From assembly GCA_945859605.1 (NCBI GenBank), contig OX243812.1:43521009-43585008 (forward strand): a stretch of 64,000 nucleotides of DNA, written 5' to 3'. Shown piece by piece: positions 55,450 through 64,000 of the stretch; within the stretch, counting starts at the first letter, position 1; each line of letters starts with the position of its first letter. Both the position numbers and the translations under genes were made by a program. Below the pieces are notes generated by a model. The model was given only the letters and a program-made list of their open reading frames with translations. It ran no database searches and was not told the origin of the DNA. Source of the DNA: Lumbricus rubellus. Lineage: Eukaryota > Annelida > Clitellata > Crassiclitellata > Lumbricidae.

Positions 55450-57430
55450 TTGTGAAGCTCGATTTTGCTAACGCTTTTAACACCATGCGAAGAGACGTCA
55501 TGCTAAAGCATGTGGGGCGCGGTGGTGTTGTGGTGCGCGGTGGTGTAGTGGTGGCGTCGTTGCCCTCGAGCCGGAAGGTTCGAGGTTCGAATCCACCTGA
55601 CCGCGTAAGGACCTTGGGCAAGTCCTTCACTCACAATTGCTCAGCGCTTCGGCGTGAAGCTCCGATGCAGTGTCCGCTCTGCATCGGGAGCGCCTCTGAG
55701 TAGACAGAGCTTGAAGGGGCGCTATAACAAGTGCACATACATACATACATACATACATACATACATACATAAAGGCAGTTCACGAAACTATCCCGGAACT
55801 CTACGCATTCATCCATCAGGCGTACTCGGCGCAGTCCCTTCTACAGTTTGGACCATTTGTGGTACGGTCTCAGATGGGGCCACAACAGGGTGACCCTTTG
55901 GGTCCCCTGCTATTCTGTCTGCCGCTGCAGTCGACCCTCCAATCGTTGCAGTCGGGTTTCAGACTCGGCTTCCTCGACGACGTCTCGCTGGGCGGGGGGC
56001 TGGAAGATGTACGACAGGACCTGACCGCTATGAAAGAGCTGGAAACGTCACTCGGCATTCGTTTGAACAGAAGCAAATGCGAATACTGCTCGGAGGTCGA
56101 GTTAGGAGGCGAGGAATTTGATGGCTTCCGGAGGGTGAACCGCGGCTCATTGATCCTTCTTGGCGCCCCACTGTTCAAGGGCGATGCTCTCGACGAAGCG
56201 CTCCTCGTGCACTACGATTCGCTTGAACGAGCTTTGAAGGATCTGGAATGCCTCCAAGCACAGGCGGCATTGATGCTGCTGCGATCGTGCTTTGGAGCGG
56301 CGAAGATGATATATCTCTTGAGAGTAGCGCCGTGCTGGAACCACCCCTTACTGGTGAAGATGGACGAACAAATGCGGTCTGGATTGGAAAAGATCATCAA
56401 CATCGGGCTCAGCGATATGCAATGGATTCAGGCCACTCTTCCGATCAGAGACGGCGGACTCGGGATCAGACGCGTTTCGATGCTGGCTTCTTCAGCCTAT
56501 TTGGCCTCAGCTGCATCAACCAAGTCGCTCGTGGACGCCGTGCTCAACAAGGACCTGTGGAGCGACGCATACGTGGAGGAAATCATGGAGACCCGAAAAA
56601 CATCGTACCCGGAGGGAGAGGAGCCAGCCCTTACCAGCCAGAAGACCTGGGACAGGCCTTTGATTAACGCTGACAAGGCTGCAGTGTTGTCTGCCAACAC
56701 CGATCCACTCAACCGGGCAAGGTTGGGCGCGGTGACATCGCCCCACGCTGGAGACTGGCTCTCGACTGTACCCGTGGTCGCTTGTGGATTGGGTCTCAGC
56801 AATGAGGCCGTGCGAGTCGCGGTCGGCCTCCGACTGGGACTCTAACTCTGTACACCGCATCAATGTCAGTGCGGTGAGATCGCCGATCCTGGAGGCCACC
56901 ACGGGCTTGTATGCCGTCGATCTGCAGGGAGAGCTGCACGCCACTTCGCTCTGAATGACACTATCTGGAGAGCTCTTGTAAAAGCAGACATTCCAAACTC
57001 TAAAGAACCACCGGGCCTGATCCGCACAGACGGCAAGAGACCGGACGGGGCAACATTGGTCCCCTGGGCGAGGGGCAGGTATGTCGCATGGGATGCAACA
57101 TCCATCCATACCTGTGCTACCTCCTACCTCAGCATTACATCATCAATGCCTGGAGGGGCAGCCGAACACGCCGCGAACCGGAAGTGCGCCAAATACTCAA
57201 CCCTTCCGACCACTCACGATTTCGTCCCCGTCGCCATCGAATCGCTGGGCCCCCTCAATCGGACAGGACGTGAATTCTTGATGGAGTTGGGGCGCCGCAT
57301 GACCGCCGTCTCTGGGGACCATCGGGAGACTTTGCACCTGTTTCAACGTTTATCTATTTGCACTCAAAGATTTAACGCCATAGCTTTCAGGGGCACATTC
57401 GCACAACTCGCCGGGGTCGAGGACGACTGA
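55450..57430 (+). pseudogene. RLE-LINE copy I, RT and nuclease, nearly intact
   Basis: Most complete RLE-LINE here. It begins in RT motif A (KLDFANAFNTMRRDVML), is interrupted by a SINE at 55509-55769, and resumes HETIPELYAFIHQAYS, MGPQQGDPLGPLLFC, active site GFLDDVSLGG, LGIRLNRSKCEY, DGGLGIRRVSMLASSAY, zinc CQCG...GGHHGLVC, RTDGKRPDGATLVPWARGRY and AWDATSIHTCATSYL. It ends FQRLSICTQRFNAIAFRGTF. The frame from 55770 to 57430 is open except for one TAA at 56843-56845. Loss of the 5' part, the SINE and the stop make it inactive. Confidence 0.9.
55509..55769 (+). mobile_element. tRNA-derived SINE (family 1), complete copy
   Basis: Has a partly doubled head (TGGGGCGCGGTGGTG, GCGCGGTGGTGTAGTGGTGG), box B GGTTCGAATCCACC, body GACCTTGGGCAAGTCC and CGGCGTGAAGCTCCGATGC, and 3' stem AGCGCCTCT (55689-55697) with AGGGGCGCT (55715-55723). 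It ends in an (ACAT)n tail. Flanked by TAAAG (55504-55508, 55770-55774), a short target-site duplication. It interrupts the RT of copy I. Confidence 0.9.
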
Positions 57431-57559
57431 TCTGACTAGTTTACATCTGTTTTAGCTGTATGTAACAATTAGCACATTATGCCTGTGTTTGTCAGTCGCT
57501 CTCTGTTCATCACGCACAGCCAATTGTTGTTGCACTGTTTGAAACGGAAATAAATGATT

Positions 57560-57600
57560 TATATAATTTAAAATAAAAAAATATATATATATAAAAAAAA

Positions 57601-57680
<80 letters not shown>

Positions 57681-57683
57681 GGC
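57560..57683. repeat. A/T-rich tail and (TAA)n of copy I
   Basis: AAAATAAAAAAATATATAT then about 80 bp of TAA repeats. Confidence 0.93.
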
Positions 57684-59200
57684 AGGATCACCGCTAGTAC
57701 TGGGTTACATGGATGGTTACTCTCGGAGGAAATGCAGTCACTGTGGCGGAGGATGTGAAACTACTGAAAGAGCGATGTGAGGAACTTGGTCTACAACTCA
57801 ACCCAGAAAAGTGTGAAATCATCTATCACCATGACATAGAGTACATTGACAGTGTCTTCTGTGATTTCACCGAAACAACACCTGAGAAAGCCTGTTTGAT
57901 AGGTGCGCCACTGTCCACCAGTGAAGCATTGACAAAATGTTTTCAGACATTTTGTCAGATGACTTGTTGACAGATGCACGGAGCTGGAGTTGGCGATAAG
58001 CAGATTAGAGTTCATTGCCAAACATGATGCTTTGACCCTCCTCAGATTCTCACTCAGCTCTCAGAGACTTGTGTACACATTAAGATGCAGTCCATGTACA
58101 GGACACGTTTTGCTGGACAGATTCGACACAATCCTTCGAAACGGTCTAAGTACTGTCTTCAACATCGCCTTATCGAACAATCAATGGCTACAGGCCACTT
58201 TGCCCGTGAAGATGGGTATTGTATTATTGTATTGTATTTAAACATTTATAAAGCGCCTCTAGTAGGGTGAATCGTTCAGAGGCGCTCCCAGTGCGCAAGG
58301 CCTAGCGAGAAGAAACAGGTTTTGAGAAGAGACAAAGCAGAGGAGAGACTACCAGAAAGAAGTGTAGAGCGAACAGAAGGAGAAAGGGCATTCCAAAGAG
58401 AAGGACCAATTGAGACAAATGATCGAGACTGAGCCATAACAGTTCTAGACCGAGGAACCAAGAGGTCGAATCTGTTGGATGAACGAAGTGGACGGTGGGA
58501 GGAAGCCGAGTGAGGACGAAGTAAAACATTAGTGAGATATTTTGGGGCAAGACCCCCGTTGAGCCTTTATGATCAGAGTGAGGATCTTAAATTGTGTGCG
58601 AGCACGGAGAGGAAGCCAGTGAAGTTCATGAAACATAAAGGTAGAGAGTACTTGGGAAGGCGGGCAATCAATCTAGCAGCTGAGTTGGGAATTCGTCGGG
58701 TGGCTTCGCTTGCACTCCCTGCCTTTCTGGCTTCTGCTGCAGGCACCCGCGACCTTCAATCCTCCATGCTGGGAATAAATCAGATTGCTGAGGACGGACG
58801 GTAGGCGTCCCGATGGGCTCACTTTGATTCCATGGCGCGGAGGTAGAAGTTTTCTTTGCGACGTTACAATAACGGACACCGTAGCCCCATCTTATTTAAA
58901 TGCTACGTTGGGCACAGCAGGAGCAGCGGCTGAGCTGGCAGCCACCAAAAAGGTCGCTAAATACAATCAACTGTCGACTACTCATATGTTTGTCCCACTG
59001 GCCTTCGAGACCCTGGGTCCCATCAACGCTAGCGGACTGGAGTTCATCAAAGAATTAGGAAGACGTCTATCGCTCACTACCGGAGACTTAAAACCTCTTC
59101 CAGCGCTTGTCAGTCACCATCCAGCGCTTGTCAGTCACCATCCAGCGCTTCAAAGCCGTGGCCATCCGCGGTTCTTTTGTCGAACCACAATTTGTCGATA
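57684..59200 (+). pseudogene. RLE-LINE copy J, interrupted and deleted
   Basis: Starts just before the RT active site (SPLVLGYMDG, with the DD damaged and a frameshift), then LGLQLNPEKCEI and LIGAPLSTSEALTKCF. At 58212 it is split by a minus-strand CR1/L2-like fragment and resumes at 58677 (LGIRRVASLALPAFLASAAG). A deletion then joins SSMLG to DGRRPDGLTLIPWRGG, removing the zinc motif. The catalytic block reads CDVTI, and a 21-bp duplication near the end (CAGCGCTTGTCAGTCACCAT) shifts the frame. Tail (TAA)n from 59207. Confidence 0.83.
58213..58676 (-). pseudogene. CR1/L2-like LINE 3' end
   Basis: On the minus strand it encodes the degraded C-terminus of a CR1/L2-type pol: a RLPKYSLPLCFMNFTG-like stretch, then TVMAQSRSFVSIGPSLWNAL and SLLKTCFFSLG. 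A 3' stem AGCGCCTCT/AGAGGCGCT (58252-58260, 58278-58286) and a TTTATAAAT...ATACAAT tail follow. It is inserted in RLE-LINE copy J. The stem is the same as in the tRNA-derived SINEs. Confidence 0.78.
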
Positions 59201-59206
59201 ATTAAT

Positions 59207-59275
<69 letters not shown>

Positions 59276-59299
59276 ACTACTAATAATAATAATAATAAT
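59207..59299. repeat. (TAA)n tail of copy J
   Basis: About 90 bp of TAA repeats with a short ACTACTACT interruption. Confidence 0.95.
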
Positions 59300-59395
59300 T
59301 GGGGCAATAATAATTGCCTTGCAACTTCCATAGTTTTTATATTCACTATTCGTTGTCTTGTATACCTTTGTGAATTGTACTACTTCGGATAATTT

Positions 59396-59447
<52 letters not shown>

Positions 59448-59572
59448 TCTCTAGAACTACTATCAGGTTCAGTGTCCTTTTTCTTATGAGTTGGTGTCCA
59501 CTTCTCGCCAATTTCAAAAATCCCAAGGAATCATAAATACCTCGGGTAAAAAAAAATAAAAAAATAAAAATA
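59300..59572 (+). mobile_element. RLE-LINE 3' UTR fragments K and L
   Basis: Two short non-coding pieces separated by (TAA)n at 59396-59445. The second (59446-59572) ends in the CCTCGGG stem-loop: CCCAAGG (59522-59528) with CCTCGGG (59540-59546), six of seven pairing. It is followed by an A-rich tail. Like copy G, they are 3' UTR-only insertions. Confidence 0.65.
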
Positions 59573-59638
59573 ATAATAATAATAATATTAGTAATAGTAA
59601 TAGTAATAGTAATAATAATAATGATAATAATAATAATT
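59573..59638. repeat. (TAA)n with TAG variants
   Basis: TAA repeats interrupted by TAGTAA units, ending where the Copia element begins. Confidence 0.9.
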
Positions 59639-59948
59639 GTTGGAAAAACGACATTAGGCCATTAGTTATTGGACGATCCCTCTATATATGTTGGTCATGT
59701 GACCTGTTAAGCGTCCTCTCGCCATGTGCTGTGACATTTTGTTTGTTTGATTGTTTGCTGGAAATTATATTCTGCTACCGGCCAGTTACCAAGTAATGCT
59801 TAAAGGTTTAGAAATAAGACAGTGACTCGGAACAGCGACTTTGTAGGTTTTAAAGAAATCGGAACGTTTCAATAGTAAACCTATGTTCGAGCGTTGGTAA
59901 AAATCGCTAACAAGTCGTGTGAGTCAGCTTGTCAGTAAGAAGCACAAA
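59639..59948 (+). mobile_element. Copia element 5' LTR and leader (putative)
   Basis: Begins TGTTGGAAAAACGAC, with the TG typical of LTR starts, immediately after the TAA tract, and ends at the gag start. I could not place the LTR/leader boundary or primer-binding site with confidence, and there is no second LTR to compare. Confidence 0.5.
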
Positions 59949-60777
59949 ATGGCGGAATCAAACGAAACTGTCGAATTTCTCGATAACGAAATTAAACAAC
60001 GCTAATTATCAAGTCTGGAAATTCAAGGCAAAGATGTTGCTTATTAAAGATGATTTATGGACAGTTGTGAATGACGACACGCCTGATCCAGTTCCAGACG
60101 GTTGGCAGAGAAAGAACGAGAAGGCGCAATGCACAATATCATTATCAGTTGAAGATAGCCAGTTAATACACATTTGCAATTGTAACAGTGCAAGAGAAAT
60201 GTGGCGGGAGCTACAAAAGGTGCATGAAAGGTCGAATCTAAGCAGTAAGATGTATCTGCGTAAAAAGCTATATAAAATAAAGTTACAGAATAATCAGAAC
60301 ATGCAGGAATACATAAGTGCAGCCTTGCAACTCGTTGAGCAATTGCGTGGTGTTGGTGAAGAAGTAACTGATCAACAGGTGGCGACTCTATTGCTCTGTG
60401 GTCTACCAGATGAGTACGAAACATTGATAACAGCTTTAGAAGCCAGAGAGGAAGATGAACTTACTCTAGAATATGTTAAAAACAAGCTTGTTGATGCATA
60501 CAAGCGCAAGAAAGATTCAGAAAATGATTCAACAGAAGCAAAAGATGAATAAGCAATGTACTCAAGCAATTCGAGACCCAGCAATCGCACTACCTATCGC
60601 CATGATAAACAGCATAAAGACAGAGAAACAAAAACTGGTTTTGTGTGTAAAAAGCAAGGTCATTTGAAAGTGGACTGTAGAGTATGGAAGGCAAGAATGG
60701 AGCAAGAAAATAAACAGCCAAAGTTAAAACACAAAGCGAAAAATGTCGCAACAGAAAGATTGAAGATAGCCAGTTAA
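59949..60777 (+). pseudogene. gag: Ty1/Copia gag
   Basis: Capsid-like protein of a Copia retrotransposon. An ATG at 59949 starts a frame that shifts near 59.99 kb into the frame carrying KLNNANYQVWKFKAKMLL, WRELQKVHERSN and LLCGLPDEYETL, which are typical Copia gag blocks. In-frame stops at 60550-60552 and 60775-60777 break it. The nucleocapsid knuckle reads FVCKKQGHLKVDC; the first cysteine of the CCHC motif appears to be glycine. Confidence 0.85.
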
Positions 60778-60789
60778 TCGAAGCGCTGG

Positions 60790-61464
60790 ATGGTGACTGA
60801 CACTAATCACAGCAGTTTTACAATTGGCATTGGTCAGAGAACAAGTGACTGGTTTATAGACTCCGGAGCCACAACCCATATGACAAACAATCTGAATTTC
60901 TTTACAGAACTGGACCAAACGAAGTCTGACAAAATTTACATTGCTAATGGAACATGTCTAATTGCAGATGGAATTGGAAATGGTTTTCTGGAATGCATTT
61001 TAGACAATGGTGCAGTGAATAGAATTAAAGTCACAAATGTTTTATATTCACAAGGATTAACAGGAAGTTTGTTATCAGTGAAGCAACTGGCAAGCAAAGG
61101 AAAGGAATTTCAATTTTCGGGTAACCAGTGTTCGATCAAATACATAGGAAAGTTGTTGGCTGTCGGAAAATCTGAAAACAATTTATACAAGTTGTCATGT
61201 AAGAATATTCCTGAAGTTGCAAACATGGCCAAGTTCGAAACTAAACATGAAAATTGTATTCATGTGTGGCATAGAGATCTAAACGCTGTTAAAGGTATTA
61301 ACAAGCAGGGAATTGCCACAGGAATTCAAATCAAATGTAATGTAAAGGTGAAATGTGAACATTGCATTAAAGGAAAAGCCACACAGAAACCATATCCTGA
61401 AGCCAGTACACATCGCACAGAACATCCGTTGGACTTGATCCACATGATGTGTGTGGTCCAATGA
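60790..61464 (+). pseudogene. pol: Copia protease and pre-integrase zinc region
   Basis: Aspartic protease motif WFIDSGATTHMTNN, then the LYKL...VWHRDLNAVKGI and CEHCIKGKATQKP blocks of the gag-pre-integrase zinc finger. It is in the same frame as gag after a stop. A frameshift near 61.45 kb ends it just before the integrase core. Confidence 0.87.
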
Positions 61465-63199
61465 AAACAATGTCATCAGGAGGAGGCAATATCTTGTGAC
61501 ATTTATCGATGATTTTTCACGATATACAAAATGCTATCTTATTCAAAGGAAGGATGAAGTATTCGGGAAATTTCAAGAATTCATCGCAGAAGTCAGTAAT
61601 AAGTTTCAAAGAAAACCGAAAATCCTAAGATCGGACAATGGTGGTGAATACACTGGAAATAAGCTGAGAAACTATTTGAAGCAGGAAGGAATTCAACTTC
61701 AAACAAGTGTACCATACTCACCATCGCAGAATGGAGTAGCTGAAGGAAAGAATCGATCAATAATTGAAAGGGCAAAATGTATGCTACTCGATGCAGCACT
61801 ACCGCTGAAGTACTGGGGAGAAGCAGTTATGACAGCCGTGTACTTGCAAAACAGACTGCCAACGAAAGCAACAGATAAAACACCTTTTGAATTGTGGAAT
61901 GGAGAAAAGCCAGATCTTTCACATATCAGAATATTTGGATGCAAGGCATATGCATGCATTCCAAAAGAGAGAAGAACAAAATTCGATGATCGAGCAATCG
62001 AAGCAATCCTAGTAGGATACAGTGAACAATCAAAAGGATACAGGTTTCTGTTGAAAGATTCAAACAGAATCATAATCAGTCGCAGTGTAACATTTGATGA
62101 ACATGAATCAGATGGAATGACAATTACAGAAGTAATGATAAATCCAGAGAACACAGAATTAAAATCAGAGCCTGTTAAAAATGAAAATGAAGTCAAAACT
62201 CAGATGCCTACAGAAAATGTTAATCAAGTCAATGAAGATGACAAAAATGAAACATCTGATGTAGAAATAACAGATGAAAATGTTGTTCAACCCAGAAGAT
62301 CTACCAGAAGTAACAAAGGCATACCAGCAAAAAGACTATCATTAATGGTTCAAAATGAAATCAGAAAGGAACCTTTATCATGGAATGAGATGAAGATGTT
62401 AACAGGAAATGAACAGAAAAACTGGATGAGAGCAGCACAAGAAGAAATGAATTCACACAAGGAGAATGAAACTTGGGTATTGTGTGATCTACCAGCAGAA
62501 AAGAAGGCAATAGACTGCAAATGGGTGTTTAAGTTGAAACACGATGCCGAAGGAAATGTAAGACATAAAGCACGTCTTGTAGCTAAAGGTTTCTCTCAGA
62601 AATTTGGTGAGGACTATGAAGATACGTTCGCACCAGTGGCCAGACATACAACTTTAAGAACGTTGTTGACATTTGCTGCATCAAAGAATTTGAAAGTGAA
62701 TCATTTTGATGTCAAAACAGCTTTTCTGAATGGAGAAATCAAAGAAGAACTCTACATGAATCAACCAGAAGGTTTTACAGAAATTGGTCAAGAGCAAAAG
62801 GTTTGCAAAATAAAGAAAGCCATTTATGGACTTAAACAATCAGCCAGAAGTTGAAATCAGAAAATAGACTCTATTTTGAAATCAGATGGATTCCAGCAGA
62901 GGGAAGCTGATCTGTGTCTGTATACAAAGAAGTGCAACAACGTGATTGTTTACATATTGTTATATGTTGATGATCTGCTGATCTGTGGAAATGCAGAGAT
63001 GATCAAGAAAACAGCAAACATGTTAAGTCAGCAATTTGAAATCAAGGATTTAGGTGAAGTCAGTTTATACCTGGGAATTCAAAGTGAAAAGAACAAACAA
63101 GGCAATTACTTGATTTCTGAAATCAATAAAATTCAGGAAGTTATTTCTGAATATGGTTTAATGAATGCAAATGAAGCCTTGATCGGAAGAACAACTTGA
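61451..63199 (+). pseudogene. pol: Copia integrase and reverse transcriptase
   Basis: Integrase core with FIDDFSRYTKCYLI, ILRSDNGGEYTG and YSPSQNGVAEGKNRSI; the first catalytic D lies at the frameshift. The YLQNRLPTKATDKTPFELW and IFGCKAYACIPK blocks follow. RT has ETWVLCDLPAEKKAIDCKWV, FAPVARHTTLRTLL, motif A HFDVKTAFLNGEI, and active site LLYVDDLLICG. A single TGA at 62852-62854 replaces the tryptophan after QSARS; the frame continues to 63199. RNase H and the 3' LTR are absent, so the element is 3'-truncated. Confidence 0.92.
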
Positions 63200-63670
63200 G
63201 TCCATTTTTTTGATTTTGAGATATTCACAAAATAAACTTTGTAAGTCTACAAGTACTTCATTTATGAAAATATGAAAATAATATTTGGCACATGTGTTGA
63301 TATATGTTGTCTGTGTAACATGTCAAAATAATATTGGCTAACCAGCTAGGTGGCGCCACATAATAAATTTTTAAACATGCTGCATAAGGCATTTTTATGA
63401 AAAAAAATTCAAATTTGTCAGTGTGCATACAGATCATTCAAGAATTGTTCTAGGATAACGTTGAAGTTGCTTCTTTTCAGTACCAAAATAAAATAACACA
63501 TTAAAAATGAATTAAATTTTATAAAGTGAAACATTATTTTAGTGGATTGCCCTTGTGTTGTGTTTCGCTTAATGCTAATATGTTGATATTTTCGTCGTCA
63601 TTGTCAGATTCCCGTTTGAAAACAGGATTATTCAGAATCATGGTGGTATAGGGCAGCTGCTTCAGCGCCA
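63200..63670. other. No recognisable gene
   Basis: AT-rich sequence. No RNase H domain, polypurine tract or LTR is visible. Confidence 0.5.
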
Positions 63671-63898
63671 TACATGCATACATGCATACATACATACATA
63701 CATACATACATACATACATACATACATACATACATACATACATACATACATACATACATACATACATACATACATACATACATACATACATACATACATA
63801 CATACATACATACATACATACATACATACATACATACATACATACATACATACATACATACATACATACATACATACATACATACACACATACATACA
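63671..63898. repeat. (CATA)n microsatellite
   Basis: About 225 bp of almost pure ATAC repeats. Confidence 0.97.
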
Positions 63899-64000
63899 AG
63901 TTGTCATACTTTGCCTTCTTCAGGGGGATAAGTGCTTTATAGACGGATGGGGAATGTTGCTCTGTAGGAGGAGCATCATGGATTGTGCAACTTTCCTCCT
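63899..64000. other. Right edge, nothing recognised
   Basis: About 100 bp of non-repeat sequence without motifs. Confidence 0.4.

Noticed and set aside
55525..55605. Functional tRNA gene
   Set aside because: It is the head of a dispersed SINE with a shared body and 3' stem and an insertion duplication.
63534..63942. Open frames with repeating Met-Tyr-Val-Cys or Ile-His-Thr-Tyr
   Set aside because: These are translations of the (CATA)n microsatellite.

Overview
This window looks like transposon-dense nuclear DNA from a metazoan, most likely a marine invertebrate. The evidence is several clades of non-LTR retrotransposons (LINEs), tRNA-derived SINEs, a Ginger-type DNA transposon whose transposase is split by introns, hAT-like and foldback DNA transposons, a Ty1/Copia element, and long (TAA)n, (CAT)n and (CATA)n microsatellites. 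I found no host gene, rRNA, functional tRNA, operon or CRISPR array. Clade names and organism are my reading of motifs; no database search was possible.

Layout. 1-2.06 kb: two minus-strand copies of a LINE with a restriction-like endonuclease (RLE), separated by (TAA)n. 2.06-11.3 kb: mostly unrecognised sequence with SINE fragments and one foldback element. 11.3-17.1 kb: fragments of three LINE families (L2/CR1-like, an APE-type family called LINE A here, and RTE-like), several with 5' inversions. 17.1-19.65 kb: a 2.5 kb element with terminal inverted repeats. 20.5-21.6 kb: an array of a 14-bp motif. 21.6-35.5 kb: one LINE A copy broken by three DNA transposons (a 1.6 kb hAT-like element, a 9.0 kb Ginger element, and a 0.38 kb foldback element). 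35.6-43.7 kb: a long-TIR element family with tandem repeats in its arms, plus RTE fragments. 44.0-47.8 kb: another LINE A copy carrying a jockey-like LINE. 47.8-59.6 kb: about thirteen RLE-LINE pieces strung head to tail, with (TAA)n at nearly every boundary. 59.6-63.2 kb: a damaged, 3'-truncated Copia element. The window ends in (CATA)n.

How the parts relate. The RLE-LINE pieces are 5'-truncated, share the same 3' end and a TAA tail, and appear to use (TAA)n as both tail and target, so each insertion makes a landing site for the next. Dong of Bombyx, an RLE-encoding LINE, is known to insert into TAA repeats. Several copies share a 3' UTR stem-loop with compensatory base changes. The tRNA-derived SINEs share a different 3' stem-loop with a CR1/L2-like LINE fragment, suggesting a SINE/LINE partnership. 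The foldback elements have tandem-repeat arms, 9-bp target-site duplications and, in two or three copies, a TTAGGG-like core. Element boundaries were fixed from target-site duplications and from reading frames that resume across insertions.
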